Source of the DNA: Dinoroseobacter sp.
GTDB taxonomy: Bacteria > Pseudomonadota > Alphaproteobacteria > Rhodobacterales > Rhodobacteraceae
Assembly (NCBI GenBank): GCA_030066795.1
Contig: JASJAW010000003.1
Coordinates: 28,943-92,942, forward strand
DNA: 64,000 nucleotides
Direction: 5' to 3'
The notes below the pieces were generated by a model. The model was not told where the DNA came from. It was given only the letters and a program-made list of their open reading frames with translations, and did no database searches. The translations under genes were made by a program, and so were the position numbers. Shown one piece after another: positions 47,179-55,082 of the stretch (the first letter of the stretch is position 1; every line of letters begins with the position of its first letter).

Positions 47179-48306
47179 ATGAGCGCACTTCTCGACACTG
47201 TCGATCCGGACGGACTGCTGGAATACTCGGTTGTCTTTACCGACCGGTCCCTCAACCATATGAGCGGCGTCTTTCAAACTGTGATGCGCGATATCCATGG
47301 CATGCTGTGCGAGGTCTACAATGCCGATCATGTGGCGCTTGTGCCGGGAGGCGGGACTTTCGGAATGGAAGCGGTGGCCCGTCAATTCGGACAGAATACC
47401 AAGGTTTTAGTGGTGCGCAACGGGTGGTTCTCGTATCGCTGGAGCCAGATTTTCGACGCCGCGCAACTCGCCGAAGATCCGATTGTCATGAAGGCACGCC
47501 GCACCGCGAATGCGCCGCAATCTCCGTTTGCGCCGGCCCCGATTGAAGAAGTTGTCGCCAAGATCCGCGAAACCCAGCCGGACGTTGTGTTTGCCCCGCA
47601 TGTCGAGACCTCGGCCGGTGTGATCCTGCCTGACGCCTATATCACGCAGCTTGCAGCCGCGGCGCATGAGGTAGGCGCGTTGATGGTGCTGGATTGTATC
47701 GCGTCGGGTTGTGCCTGGGTGGATATGAAGGCCACTGGCGTGGACGTTCTGATCTCTGCTCCGCAGAAGGGCTGGTCGGCCTCCCCATGCGCTGGTCTTG
47801 TGATGATGTCCGATCGCGCTCGCGCGCGAGTGGCAGAAACCAAATCGAACAGTTTCGCCGTGGACCTCGGCAAATGGCTCCAGATCATGGAGGCGTATCT
47901 GAACGGCGGCCATGCCTATCATGCCACGATGCCGACCGATGCCCTGCGCGTGTTCCGAGATACGATGCTCGAGACCCGCGAATACGGGTTTCAGCGTCTG
48001 AAAGAAGCCCAATGGGCGCTTGGGACCCGCGTGCGCGAGTTAATGGCCGCCCGTGGTTTCAAGTCGGTGGCCGCGGACGGCTTCGGCGCGCCGGGGGTCG
48101 TCGTGGTCTATACGGACGACGCTGAGCTACACACGGGCAAGAAATTCGCGGCCCAAGGTATGCAGGTCGCCGCTGGTGTGCCGCTGGAATGCGACGAGCC
48201 AGCCGATTTCAGGACCTTCCGCATCGGCCTCTTTGGTCTCGACAAGCTCTACGATGTGGATGCAACCGTCGCGCGGTTGGATGAGGTTCTGGACAAGGTC
48301 GCCTAA
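47179..48306 (+). CDS. class V aminotransferase (alanine-glyoxylate type)
   Basis: The 375-residue PLP enzyme has VPGGGTFGMEAVARQF near the N-terminus, LDCIASGCAWVDM for the PLP aspartate and the lysine K197 in LISAPQKGWSASPC. The fold is that of alanine-glyoxylate/serine-pyruvate aminotransferases, but the substrates cannot be assigned. GGAGG lies seven bases before the ATG. About 135 bases separate it from the cupin gene. The stop codon is three bases from the end of the converging ubiH-type gene. Confidence 0.86.
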   Translation: MSALLDTVDPDGLLEYSVVFTDRSLNHMSGVFQTVMRDIHGMLCEVYNADHVALVPGGGTFGMEAVARQFGQNTKVLVVRNGWFSYRWSQIFDAAQLAEDPIVMKARRTANAPQSPFAPAPIEEVVAKIRETQPDVVFAPHVETSAGVILPDAYITQLAAAAHEVGALMVLDCIASGCAWVDMKATGVDVLISAPQKGWSASPCAGLVMMSDRARARVAETKSNSFAVDLGKWLQIMEAYLNGGHAYHATMPTDALRVFRDTMLETREYGFQRLKEAQWALGTRVRELMAARGFKSVAADGFGAPGVVVVYTDDAELHTGKKFAAQGMQVAAGVPLECDEPADFRTFRIGLFGLDKLYDVDATVARLDEVLDKVA

Positions 48307-48309
48307 GCC

Positions 48310-49509
48310 TTAGCGCACACCAAGGCCAAGCCGCATCAGCGATTTTCTGACCGGAGCGAAGCCATAAAGGGCTTTCAGCCCTTGCGCGCGCGCATCGCGC
48401 AGCGGCTGCGCGTCTGCCATAGAGGCGCGGTTCAGCATGTCGATGCCAGAAACCCGCAGCTTGACCTCAGGATGTCTCCGCCGGTGATAGGTTTCCAACA
48501 TTTTGGTACTGCCAAGCTCGCCTGGGTTTTCTTGCGCAAGCTCAAGCAGCACGCGGACGTCGCCGAGGCTCATGTTTAATCCCTGCGCGCCAATCGGGGG
48601 CACCACATGGGCGGCCTCGGCGATCAACGCGGTGCGTTCAGCCCACATCCGTTCCGCAATCTGACTAATGATGGGCCAAACGGAGCGGCGCGAGGCGAGT
48701 TTCAGGGGCCCAAGCAACCCTGTGGAGCGGGCATTCATCTCCGCCTCGAACTCCTCCTCAGGCAAATTGGCCAGACGCATAGCTTCGGGACCGCGTTCCA
48801 TCCACACGATTGCGGAGCAGGGACTTCCGTCGCGGTCGGGCAGGGGGACCAACGTAAACGGCCCGCCGGAGCGATGAATCTCCGTCGAAACGTTCTCATG
48901 TGGGATCGGGTGGGTGACCGCGAAGGCGAGTGCTTTCTGCCCATAGCGCGTCGTCGTGGCATCAATACCGACCGCCTCGCGCACCGGAGAGTTCCGGCCG
49001 TCAGCCGCGATCAGCAGACGGGAGCTAATGCGTGCGCCATCGGTTAGGGTGACGCGCGCTTCGGATTGACGGGTCAGGACCGACTTGGTGCCGACGCCGC
49101 TGCGAAACTCAACATTCTCCAACTCGCTGATCCGGGACAGAAATTCCCGCCGCAAGAGCCAGTTCGGGAGGTTCCAGCCAAAAGGTGCATCTGAGATATC
49201 CTGGGCATCAAACGCCTTTTGCACGCGTGCCACGGGCTCCGCGCCGCCTGCGTCGACGATCTGCATGACCTGCAGGGCCGAGGCATGTGGTGCCAGACGG
49301 TCCCAAAGCCCGGCTTGCTCGAGTACGGTGCGAGAGGGTTGCAGAAATGCGGTCGTTCGAAGATCGGCACCCTCGGCCGCACCGTCAGTCACTGGGGGCG
49401 CCGGGTCGACAACAATGACCGAAAAGCCCGCGCTTCCAAAGGCGCAGGCCGCGGCGAGGCCTGCAACGCCTCCGCCAGAGATTAGGATATCGGTTGTTTC
49501 GAGGTCCAT
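48310..49509 (-). CDS. UbiH/UbiF family FAD-dependent hydroxylase
   Basis: The 399-residue flavoprotein has the FAD dinucleotide motif DILISGGGVAGLAAACAFG, the segment LIAADGRNSPVRE and the second FAD motif in a variant form, HVVPPIGAQGLNMSLGDV. It most likely hydroxylates the ubiquinone ring, but which position cannot be told. The ATG at 49509 is chosen because the protein then starts next to the FAD motif. It lies downstream of the 78-residue membrane protein on the minus strand, with 73 bases between them. Confidence 0.88.
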   Translation of the reverse strand: MDLETTDILISGGGVAGLAAACAFGSAGFSVIVVDPAPPVTDGAAEGADLRTTAFLQPSRTVLEQAGLWDRLAPHASALQVMQIVDAGGAEPVARVQKAFDAQDISDAPFGWNLPNWLLRREFLSRISELENVEFRSGVGTKSVLTRQSEARVTLTDGARISSRLLIAADGRNSPVREAVGIDATTTRYGQKALAFAVTHPIPHENVSTEIHRSGGPFTLVPLPDRDGSPCSAIVWMERGPEAMRLANLPEEEFEAEMNARSTGLLGPLKLASRRSVWPIISQIAERMWAERTALIAEAAHVVPPIGAQGLNMSLGDVRVLLELAQENPGELGSTKMLETYHRRRHPEVKLRVSGIDMLNRASMADAQPLRDARAQGLKALYGFAPVRKSLMRLGLGVR

Positions 49510-49582
49510 GGACGCCTCCGTTTTCTCAGAATCTAGGGGGTCCCGAAAGAGCGTCCAAGCGTCATTTTGCCTCGAAGCAGGC

Positions 49583-49819
49583 TTATCCGCGGCTGATGAT
49601 AACCAGCATGACAAACATGACAGCGACCATAGTCAGCGCACCTGTGATCAGACCGGCAAATCCAAATGCGGCAACGGCACCGATCCATGCGGCGAGAATT
49701 GCGAGAGCCAGAGTTGCAAACTGAATTTCCTCACCAGACACCGATATGTCAAAGCGACTGCGCGATGGCGCTTTGGTCTTTTGGGAGGAAAGGTCGATGT
49801 CCGTTGCAGCAGCAGTCAT
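49583..49819 (-). CDS. 78-residue two-helix membrane protein behind PhaR-like boxes
   Basis: The 78-residue protein has a polar N-terminal third and two hydrophobic helices (about residues 33-54 and 56-76). The ATG at 49819 has AAAGGGG upstream on the minus strand. I recognise no family. Two TGC-rich inverted repeats lie 43-84 bases upstream and match the PhaR operator pattern, which suggests a link to polyhydroxyalkanoate metabolism or carbon storage. It may share a transcript with the ubiH-type gene that follows. Confidence 0.75.
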   Translation of the reverse strand: MTAAATDIDLSSQKTKAPSRSRFDISVSGEEIQFATLALAILAAWIGAVAAFGFAGLITGALTMVAVMFVMLVIISRG

Positions 49820-49861
49820 GGCAAGCCCCTTTGATGTGTTGACGTAGGCTATATCTAGGAC

Positions 49862-49876
49862 TGCTGCGGTGCAGCA
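49862..49876. promoter_or_regulatory. PhaR-like operator, perfect copy
   Basis: TGCTGC and GCAGCA are separated by GGT, giving CTGC-N3-GCAG, the pattern bound by PhaR of Paracoccus. It lies directly upstream of a possible minus-strand -10 sequence (TATAGC/TAGATA at about 49846-49855), where a bound repressor would block transcription of the 78-residue gene. Confidence 0.6.
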
Positions 49877-49888
49877 AAGTGCGCGCAT

Positions 49889-49903
49889 TGCCGCAGTGCA
49901 GCA
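49889..49903. promoter_or_regulatory. PhaR-like operator, imperfect copy
   Basis: TGCCGC-AGT-GCAGCA repeats the neighbouring element with one change in the palindrome. The two copies start 27 bases apart. Confidence 0.5.
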
Positions 49904-49912
49904 TAACCTGAC

Positions 49913-50560
49913 TCAATCAAGCAACTTTGCAATGAATGTCGAGAGGTCACTGGTGTGATGGTGGATATGCGCTGCTGGCTCTGCTTCCGGCGCGACATGC
50001 ACAGTGCGCATACCCATAGCATGAGGTGCGGCGAGATTTCGGTGCTCGTCTTCAAACATGGCTGCGCTGTCGGGGCTGAGATTGTCCTGCGCGAATACTG
50101 TCTCGAAGGCGATGCGTTCTGGCTTGGGGCGGAAGTTGGCATGTTCCACGCCATAGACCGCATCAAAAATACCCGTCAGTCCGCGTGCTTCCAGCACATT
50201 TCGCGCGTAGGGTGCGCATCCGTTCGTGTAGACGATCTTACGACCGGGCAAGGCGCTGATCCGCTCGGCAAGCGCTGGGTCTGCATCGAGCACGGAGAAA
50301 TCGATGTCGTGTACGTCATGGAGATAGGGGCCGGGATCTACGCTGTGTTCTTCCATCAACCCCGCCAGCGTCGTGCCGTAGCGCTGCCAGTAATGTTGCC
50401 TGAGATGATTGGCGTGATCTTCTGACACGCCAAGCGCGTCCTGCACAAAGGCAGTCATCCGCACTTCGATCTGATCGAACAGGCGCATATGCGGCGGGTA
50501 GAGCGTGTTATCGAGGTCGAAGACCCAGTGGCTGATATGAGAGAACTGCGCAGAAAGCAT
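49913..50560 (-). CDS. HAD-family pyrimidine 5'-nucleotidase-like hydrolase
   Basis: The 215-residue HAD hydrolase has the nucleophile motif WVFDLDNTLYPP, motif II in KIVYTNGC, a lysine in FRPKPERIAFE and motif IV in AAMFEDEHRN. This matches the pyrimidine 5'-nucleotidase (SDT1-like) group, which dephosphorylates UMP or CMP and related compounds. The usual second acidic residue of motif IV is present (E-D). It is divergent from a GntR regulator, 98 bases apart. Confidence 0.86.
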   Translation of the reverse strand: MLSAQFSHISHWVFDLDNTLYPPHMRLFDQIEVRMTAFVQDALGVSEDHANHLRQHYWQRYGTTLAGLMEEHSVDPGPYLHDVHDIDFSVLDADPALAERISALPGRKIVYTNGCAPYARNVLEARGLTGIFDAVYGVEHANFRPKPERIAFETVFAQDNLSPDSAAMFEDEHRNLAAPHAMGMRTVHVAPEAEPAAHIHHHTSDLSTFIAKLLD

Positions 50561-50658
50561 GCCGCAGAAATAGGGTTTCCGGGGCGCGCAGGCAATGCCG
50601 GGCTTGCTATCGGAGGCAGAGCGCGGCTAGCCTCCTGCCCAGAAGTGGAGAGATAACA

Positions 50659-51300
50659 ATGACAGAGCCGAAACCGGCCCAGAGGGATGCCTATGACCTA
50701 ATCCTCGAAGCGATCGATGTCGGTGTCTACAAACCCGGCGACCGGCTGGTAGAAAGCGACCTCGCAGAGCGGTTTGGGGTGTCGCGGACCCCTATTCGGG
50801 AAGCACTTCAGCGGCTCGAAACCCAGTCGCTTCTGGCGCGCGATGGGCGATCTCTGATTGTTGCCTCACTCGACCACAACGAAATGGCAGAACTCTATGT
50901 TGTGCGCGCCGAGCTTGAGGGGCTAGCCGCGCGGCTGGCAGCACGCCACGCGGCGGTGGAAGAGGTCAAAGTCCTCGCCGAAATGGTGGAAGACGACGCA
51001 AAGCTGTTGGGCGACAGCGCCGCGATGGCGCGCGCGAACAGGCGCTTTCACAAGCAGATCCATCTCGCCTCGCATAACAGGTTTCTCGTCCAGCAGCTCG
51101 ATCTCGTATACCGGTCGATGGCGCTGATGGCGACGACGTCTCTGGCCGCCCAAGGTCGCGGGGAAAAAGCGCTGGAAGAACATCGCGCTATTGTAGATGC
51201 AATCGCGAAGCGGGACGAGGAAGCTGCGTATTCCGCGCTGAAAGCGCATATCTCGATCGCGTTCGAAACCCGGCTAAAGGCGGACGCGGAAGCGATTTAA
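50659..51300 (+). CDS. GntR family transcriptional regulator (FCD type)
   Basis: The 213-residue protein has an N-terminal winged helix-turn-helix, including PGDRLVESDLAERFGVSRTP and IREALQRLE, and an all-helical FCD effector domain (about residues 75-205) with the metal-binding histidine pattern (FHKQIH, EEHRAI). FadR-type GntR proteins usually respond to organic acids. GGAGAG precedes the ATG. The stop codon overlaps that of the converging glycosyltransferase gene. Confidence 0.92.
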   Translation: MTEPKPAQRDAYDLILEAIDVGVYKPGDRLVESDLAERFGVSRTPIREALQRLETQSLLARDGRSLIVASLDHNEMAELYVVRAELEGLAARLAARHAAVEEVKVLAEMVEDDAKLLGDSAAMARANRRFHKQIHLASHNRFLVQQLDLVYRSMALMATTSLAAQGRGEKALEEHRAIVDAIAKRDEEAAYSALKAHISIAFETRLKADAEAI

Positions 51301-53183
51301 TCGCGCGCATCCTCCGCAGACATGCCGTGCCCGGTCTTGTCCCAGAAATAGGGGCGTGTGATGAGTTCGATCAGCGCTTTTACGGCCGCGATCGAGGCAA
51401 GCAGAAAATACAGATGCATAAGCGGCAGCACCCAAGCCAGGTGGCGGTGCTTGCGATGGCGGATCCCTGCGGCCCAAATGGTTAGGTTTATAATCTCGAG
51501 GCCAAGCATAAGGCTGCCCGTTATCTGTATTGTGGATGCGGGTATCCCCGGGACCGGTGCTCCAAGATATGCGGCCAGCATCAAGAGAAGAACCGGCATT
51601 GTAAGGGCGCCTAACACCGAGCCGAGAAACATCACCTGAAACGACGCAAACCCTGCGGTGCCTAGATCCTGCCAGAGCGCTTTGGGTTTCCGCATATGGA
51701 GCGCATACGTCAAAATATAGCCCTTGATCCATCGGGACCTCTGGCGCACCCAGGACCAGGCAGTGCTTGTCGCCTCCTCTTCGGTCTCGGTGTCTATAAG
51801 GCTCGTTCGATACCCCGCGCGATGCAGGCGGATGCCGAGATCGGCATCTTCCGTCACATTGTACGCATCCCAACATCCGAGGCGCTTCAGCACATCGCGC
51901 CGCAGGAAGACTGTCGTACCGCCCAGAGGCACCGGCAGTCCGAGCGCCGCAAGACCTTTGAGTTGTAGTCCAAACCATCCCGCGTATTCGGCGGCGAAAC
52001 ACCGTGTCAGCAGCCCTGAGCGGGTGTTAAAAAAGCCCAGTCGACCTTGCAGGCAGGCGACGTCCGGAGCCGTCTGCCGGAAAACCTCGGCGACCTTTAG
52101 TAACTGGTCTGGCGCAGGTTTGTCCTCGGCGTCGTAGACGCCGATGACGTCGCCATGGCAGAAGGGCAACGCGTAATTCAAGGCGCGTGGTTTGGTGCGG
52201 ACCGATCCTCGTGGCACCTCCAGAATGCGAAAGCCTTGGGGTAAAATGAGGTGTGAAAGCGCTGCCTTGGTGATGTCGTCGTCTTGTTCCACCACGAAAA
52301 CGATTTCCAGAAGCCCGCGCGGATACTTCAGGTGCTGCAGGTTGCCGAGAAGTTTTGCAGCAACTTCTGGCTCATGAAACAGCGGAACCAGGATCGAGAT
52401 GTGCGACAAGACCCCGGCGTCGGTACGCTCAGGTCTGAAGGGCTCTTTTCGCAAGGCGGTCACGCTCAACACCGCCTTGAAAAGCACGTTTATCGCCACC
52501 AATGCGACAGCGCAGAAGACAATGGTCGACATCACTAATGCAGGGCGCAGTAGCATGATCAAAAGCAATGTAGCGCAAGCGGCAAGGACAAGGGCCGCAG
52601 ACGGAACAAACAACGTCCGGCAGCTTTGCTCTGCTGGCAGGGTTGCTTCCGCGGCTTCAGTCAGTTCGTTGCGATAGGCAATGGCAATGGCCTGCTCGAT
52701 TTCTTCGGCTGATGAAACAGAGAGGACAGGTAGTCCTAGGCTTCGTGGTAGGGTCTGCTTGATCTGATCGAACGCTTCTGGCGCGCTTGTGACCCAAACG
52801 ACCCGCCCGCCCAGCCTGCGCCAAGGTAGGATGCTGTGTTTGAGACACCACTCTACCTGAACGGTCTCAAACAAAGACTTGTCCGGTGGTGTCAGGCCCA
52901 AACGCACATGCGTGGCGCCAAAGCAAGCTGACCTTGCGGACAAAAGATCCTCTGTGCCGATCCACCCTTCTGATACCAGCGCGTCGGGCACCGATATTTT
53001 GTGAACGCGCGCCAGATGTTCTGCTTTCAACCTCTCGGCCTTTGAAATACGCCCGGTCTCAACCAGAAAGGTCAGCAGTTTTTCGAGGTGTGCTGTCTTG
53101 GCTTCCGAGGGTGAGGTCCGGGCCCGTCTTGCGACGGAACCGACATGATTTCGTGTCGAGGGTGTGAGATGGGGCGCATTCAT
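51297..53183 (-). CDS. GT2 glycosyltransferase with N-terminal MshEN-like domain
   Basis: The 628-residue protein resembles processive polysaccharide synthases. Residues about 33-165 resemble the MshEN (GspE N-terminal) domain, LLTFLVETGRISKAERL and ALVSEGWIGTEDLL. Two helices lie at about 190-240 and a GT-A domain at about 260-490, with VVEQDDD, VYDAEDKPAP, VTEDADLG and the RQRSRW motif, and further helices end the protein. MshEN domains can bind cyclic di-GMP, but the RLG and final Q of that signature are not conserved. ATG at 53183 is preferred over GTG at 53189. A CtrA-type box lies upstream. Confidence 0.85.
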   Translation of the reverse strand: MNAPHLTPSTRNHVGSVARRARTSPSEAKTAHLEKLLTFLVETGRISKAERLKAEHLARVHKISVPDALVSEGWIGTEDLLSARSACFGATHVRLGLTPPDKSLFETVQVEWCLKHSILPWRRLGGRVVWVTSAPEAFDQIKQTLPRSLGLPVLSVSSAEEIEQAIAIAYRNELTEAAEATLPAEQSCRTLFVPSAALVLAACATLLLIMLLRPALVMSTIVFCAVALVAINVLFKAVLSVTALRKEPFRPERTDAGVLSHISILVPLFHEPEVAAKLLGNLQHLKYPRGLLEIVFVVEQDDDITKAALSHLILPQGFRILEVPRGSVRTKPRALNYALPFCHGDVIGVYDAEDKPAPDQLLKVAEVFRQTAPDVACLQGRLGFFNTRSGLLTRCFAAEYAGWFGLQLKGLAALGLPVPLGGTTVFLRRDVLKRLGCWDAYNVTEDADLGIRLHRAGYRTSLIDTETEEEATSTAWSWVRQRSRWIKGYILTYALHMRKPKALWQDLGTAGFASFQVMFLGSVLGALTMPVLLLMLAAYLGAPVPGIPASTIQITGSLMLGLEIINLTIWAAGIRHRKHRHLAWVLPLMHLYFLLASIAAVKALIELITRPYFWDKTGHGMSAEDARD

Positions 53184-53185
53184 AG

Positions 53186-53215
53186 GCACAGGTCTCCGCT
53201 TAAGGAAACCTGTGC
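53186..53215 (-). promoter_or_regulatory. hairpin holding the Shine-Dalgarno of the glycosyltransferase
   Basis: In the minus-strand transcript GCACAGGT and ACCTGTGC (perfect 8-base arms, 14-base loop) form a stem that ends two bases before the ATG. The GGAG ribosome binding site lies in the loop, next to the downstream arm. Such a structure would limit ribosome access and could be a target for regulation. Confidence 0.5.
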
Positions 53216-53225
53216 AGCTTCGTGC

Positions 53226-53240
53226 TTAATAACGAGTTAA
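53226..53240. promoter_or_regulatory. CtrA-type binding site (TTAA-N7-TTAA)
   Basis: TTAA, seven bases, TTAA, followed by C, matches the CtrA consensus from Caulobacter. It lies 43-57 bases upstream of the glycosyltransferase ATG in a 63-base gap and so would be at promoter position. The same stretch also lies just beyond the carA stop. Confidence 0.55.
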
Positions 53241-53252
53241 CAGATGATTGCG

Positions 53253-54416
53253 TCAGGCCAGCGCATGGCGGGCTCCCATGGCGGCCGCAAAGCGTTCGAA
53301 CAGGTAGTAGCTGTCCTGTGGTCCGGGGCTCGCTTCGGGGTGATACTGAACTGAGAATACGGGCCGATCCTGCATCCGGATGCCGCAGTTGGACCCGTCG
53401 AACAAGCTGACATGCGTCTCAAGGACGCCGTCTGGCAAGGTCTGGCTATCGACTGTGAACCCGTGGTTCATCGACGTGATCTCAACCTTGCCGGTTTCCA
53501 GATCTTTTACAGGGTGGTTCGCGCCATGGTGGCCGTGGTTCATTTTGACGGTCGTGGCGCCAAGCGCCAGTGCGAGCATCTGGTGTCCAAGGCAGATTCC
53601 GAAGACCGGAAGCTCGGTCTTTTCCAGAATTTCTTGAATCATCGGGACCGCGTACGAGCCCGTGGCTGCCGGATCACCTGGTCCGTTGGACAGAAACACT
53701 CCGTCGGGGTTCTGTGCGAGCACTTCCTCGGCAGTCGACGTGGCTGGCATCACCATGACCTCGCAGCCGGCCGATACGAGACAGCGCAAAATGTTTCGCT
53801 TTGCTCCGTAGTCTAAGGCGACCACCTTGTGCCCTGGCTCGGCGCGTTCGCTGTACCCCTCGGGCCATGCCCAACGGGTCTCGTTCCAGCGATAGGATTG
53901 CGCGCAAGTTACTTCCTTGGCGAGATCAAGACCCTCCAGGCCTTTAAAGGCACGCGCCTTTGCAACCAAGGCCTCGAGGTTGAACTTGCCACTTGGGTCA
54001 TGGGCGAGGGTCACGTGTGGCGCGCCTTGCTGTCGGATCGCACGAGTTAACCGCCGGGTATCGACACCTCCAATGCCGATCCGACTGGTTTTTTCTAGCC
54101 ACTTTGTGAGCTCGTTCTGTGCGCGCCAGTTCGAGGGCTCCGTCGGGTCCCATTTCACAACCATACCGTCTGCGACCGGTTCGGCAGTCTCGTCGTCATC
54201 AACATTCACGCCGACATTACCAATATGCGGAAAGGTGAAGGTAACAATCTGCCCGGCGTAGGATGGGTCTGTCATAATCTCCTGATACCCGGTCATCGCG
54301 GTGTTGAAACACAGCTCGGCCGAGGTCTCGCCAACTGCCCCAAAACCGCGCCCATAGAAGACTGTGCCATCCGCAAGAACAAGGCAGGCCGTAGGGGTTG
54401 CGTCAGAGGTGCTCAT
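53253..54416 (-). CDS. carA: carbamoyl-phosphate synthase small subunit CarA
   Basis: The 387-residue glutaminase subunit supplies ammonia for carbamoyl phosphate in arginine and pyrimidine synthesis. The class I amidotransferase triad is C275 (FGICLGHQML), H359 and E361 (VQYHPEASPGP). The N-terminal CarA domain has FNTAMTGYQEIMTDPSYAGQ. carB is not in the window. It diverges from yqeY. Confidence 0.97.
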   Translation of the reverse strand: MSTSDATPTACLVLADGTVFYGRGFGAVGETSAELCFNTAMTGYQEIMTDPSYAGQIVTFTFPHIGNVGVNVDDDETAEPVADGMVVKWDPTEPSNWRAQNELTKWLEKTSRIGIGGVDTRRLTRAIRQQGAPHVTLAHDPSGKFNLEALVAKARAFKGLEGLDLAKEVTCAQSYRWNETRWAWPEGYSERAEPGHKVVALDYGAKRNILRCLVSAGCEVMVMPATSTAEEVLAQNPDGVFLSNGPGDPAATGSYAVPMIQEILEKTELPVFGICLGHQMLALALGATTVKMNHGHHGANHPVKDLETGKVEITSMNHGFTVDSQTLPDGVLETHVSLFDGSNCGIRMQDRPVFSVQYHPEASPGPQDSYYLFERFAAAMGARHALA

Positions 54417-54569
54417 GATCGGGTCCTCAGGTTTCGAAGTGTCGGCAAATTGCGCCGTTCCTAAGGGGCGCTCTGGTTGGGGTCAAGGGACTGACCGGTA
54501 TGTAGAGGACTTGAAGGCTACCGATGCACTCGCTATGTGGGAGTTTCGTCTGAATATGGGATCAACACC

Positions 54570-55031
54570 ATGGAACTGCGCGACAAGATAAATACAGGCC
54601 TAAAGTCTGCCATGAAGTCCAAGGACACAGCTCGATTGTCGACGCTGCGTCTGATCAACGCGGCTATCAAAGACCGTGAAATTGCACTGCGTGGCGAGGG
54701 CAAGTCGCCCGGTGTTACGGATGCAGATATTCTCGCGATCCTCGGCAAAATGGTCAAACAGCGCCAGGAAAGCGTACGCACCTATGAAGAGGGCGGGCGG
54801 CTAGAATTGGCTGAAGCCGAACAGGCCGAAATCGCGATCATTGAAGAATACCTGCCTCGTCAGTTGTCCGAAGACGAGATCGAAACTGCGATCCACAAAG
54901 CCATTCAGGCAACTGAAGCAAGCTCCATTCGCGATATGGGGCGGGTCATTGGCGAGCTCAAAGGAAAATACACGGGTCAAATGGACTTCGCGGTCGTCGG
55001 CCCAATCGTGAAGACGCGATTGGGCGCTTGA
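54570..55031 (+). CDS. yqeY: GatB/YqeY domain-containing protein
   Basis: The 153-residue helical protein resembles the tRNA-binding tail domain of GatB and begins MELRDKINTGLKSAMKSKD, followed by RLSTLRLINAAIKDREI and a C-terminal FAVVGPIVKTRL. The family is often tied to tRNA-dependent amidation but its exact role is unclear. The ATG at 54570 is used because the family starts there. It diverges from carA, a common neighbour in alphaproteobacteria. Confidence 0.9.
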   Translation: MELRDKINTGLKSAMKSKDTARLSTLRLINAAIKDREIALRGEGKSPGVTDADILAILGKMVKQRQESVRTYEEGGRLELAEAEQAEIAIIEEYLPRQLSEDEIETAIHKAIQATEASSIRDMGRVIGELKGKYTGQMDFAVVGPIVKTRLGA

Positions 55032-55050
55032 GCCGATTTTACAACAACCC

Positions 55051-55082
55051 AAGCGCGGTAAGGTTGCCCCGACCGCGCTTGA
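55051..55082 (+). other. perfect 10-base hairpin after yqeY
   Basis: CAAGCGCGGT and ACCGCGCTTG enclose a 12-base loop, beginning 19 bases after the yqeY stop. No T run follows on either strand, so it is at best a weak or rho-assisted terminator, or an mRNA 3'-end stabiliser. Confidence 0.4.
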
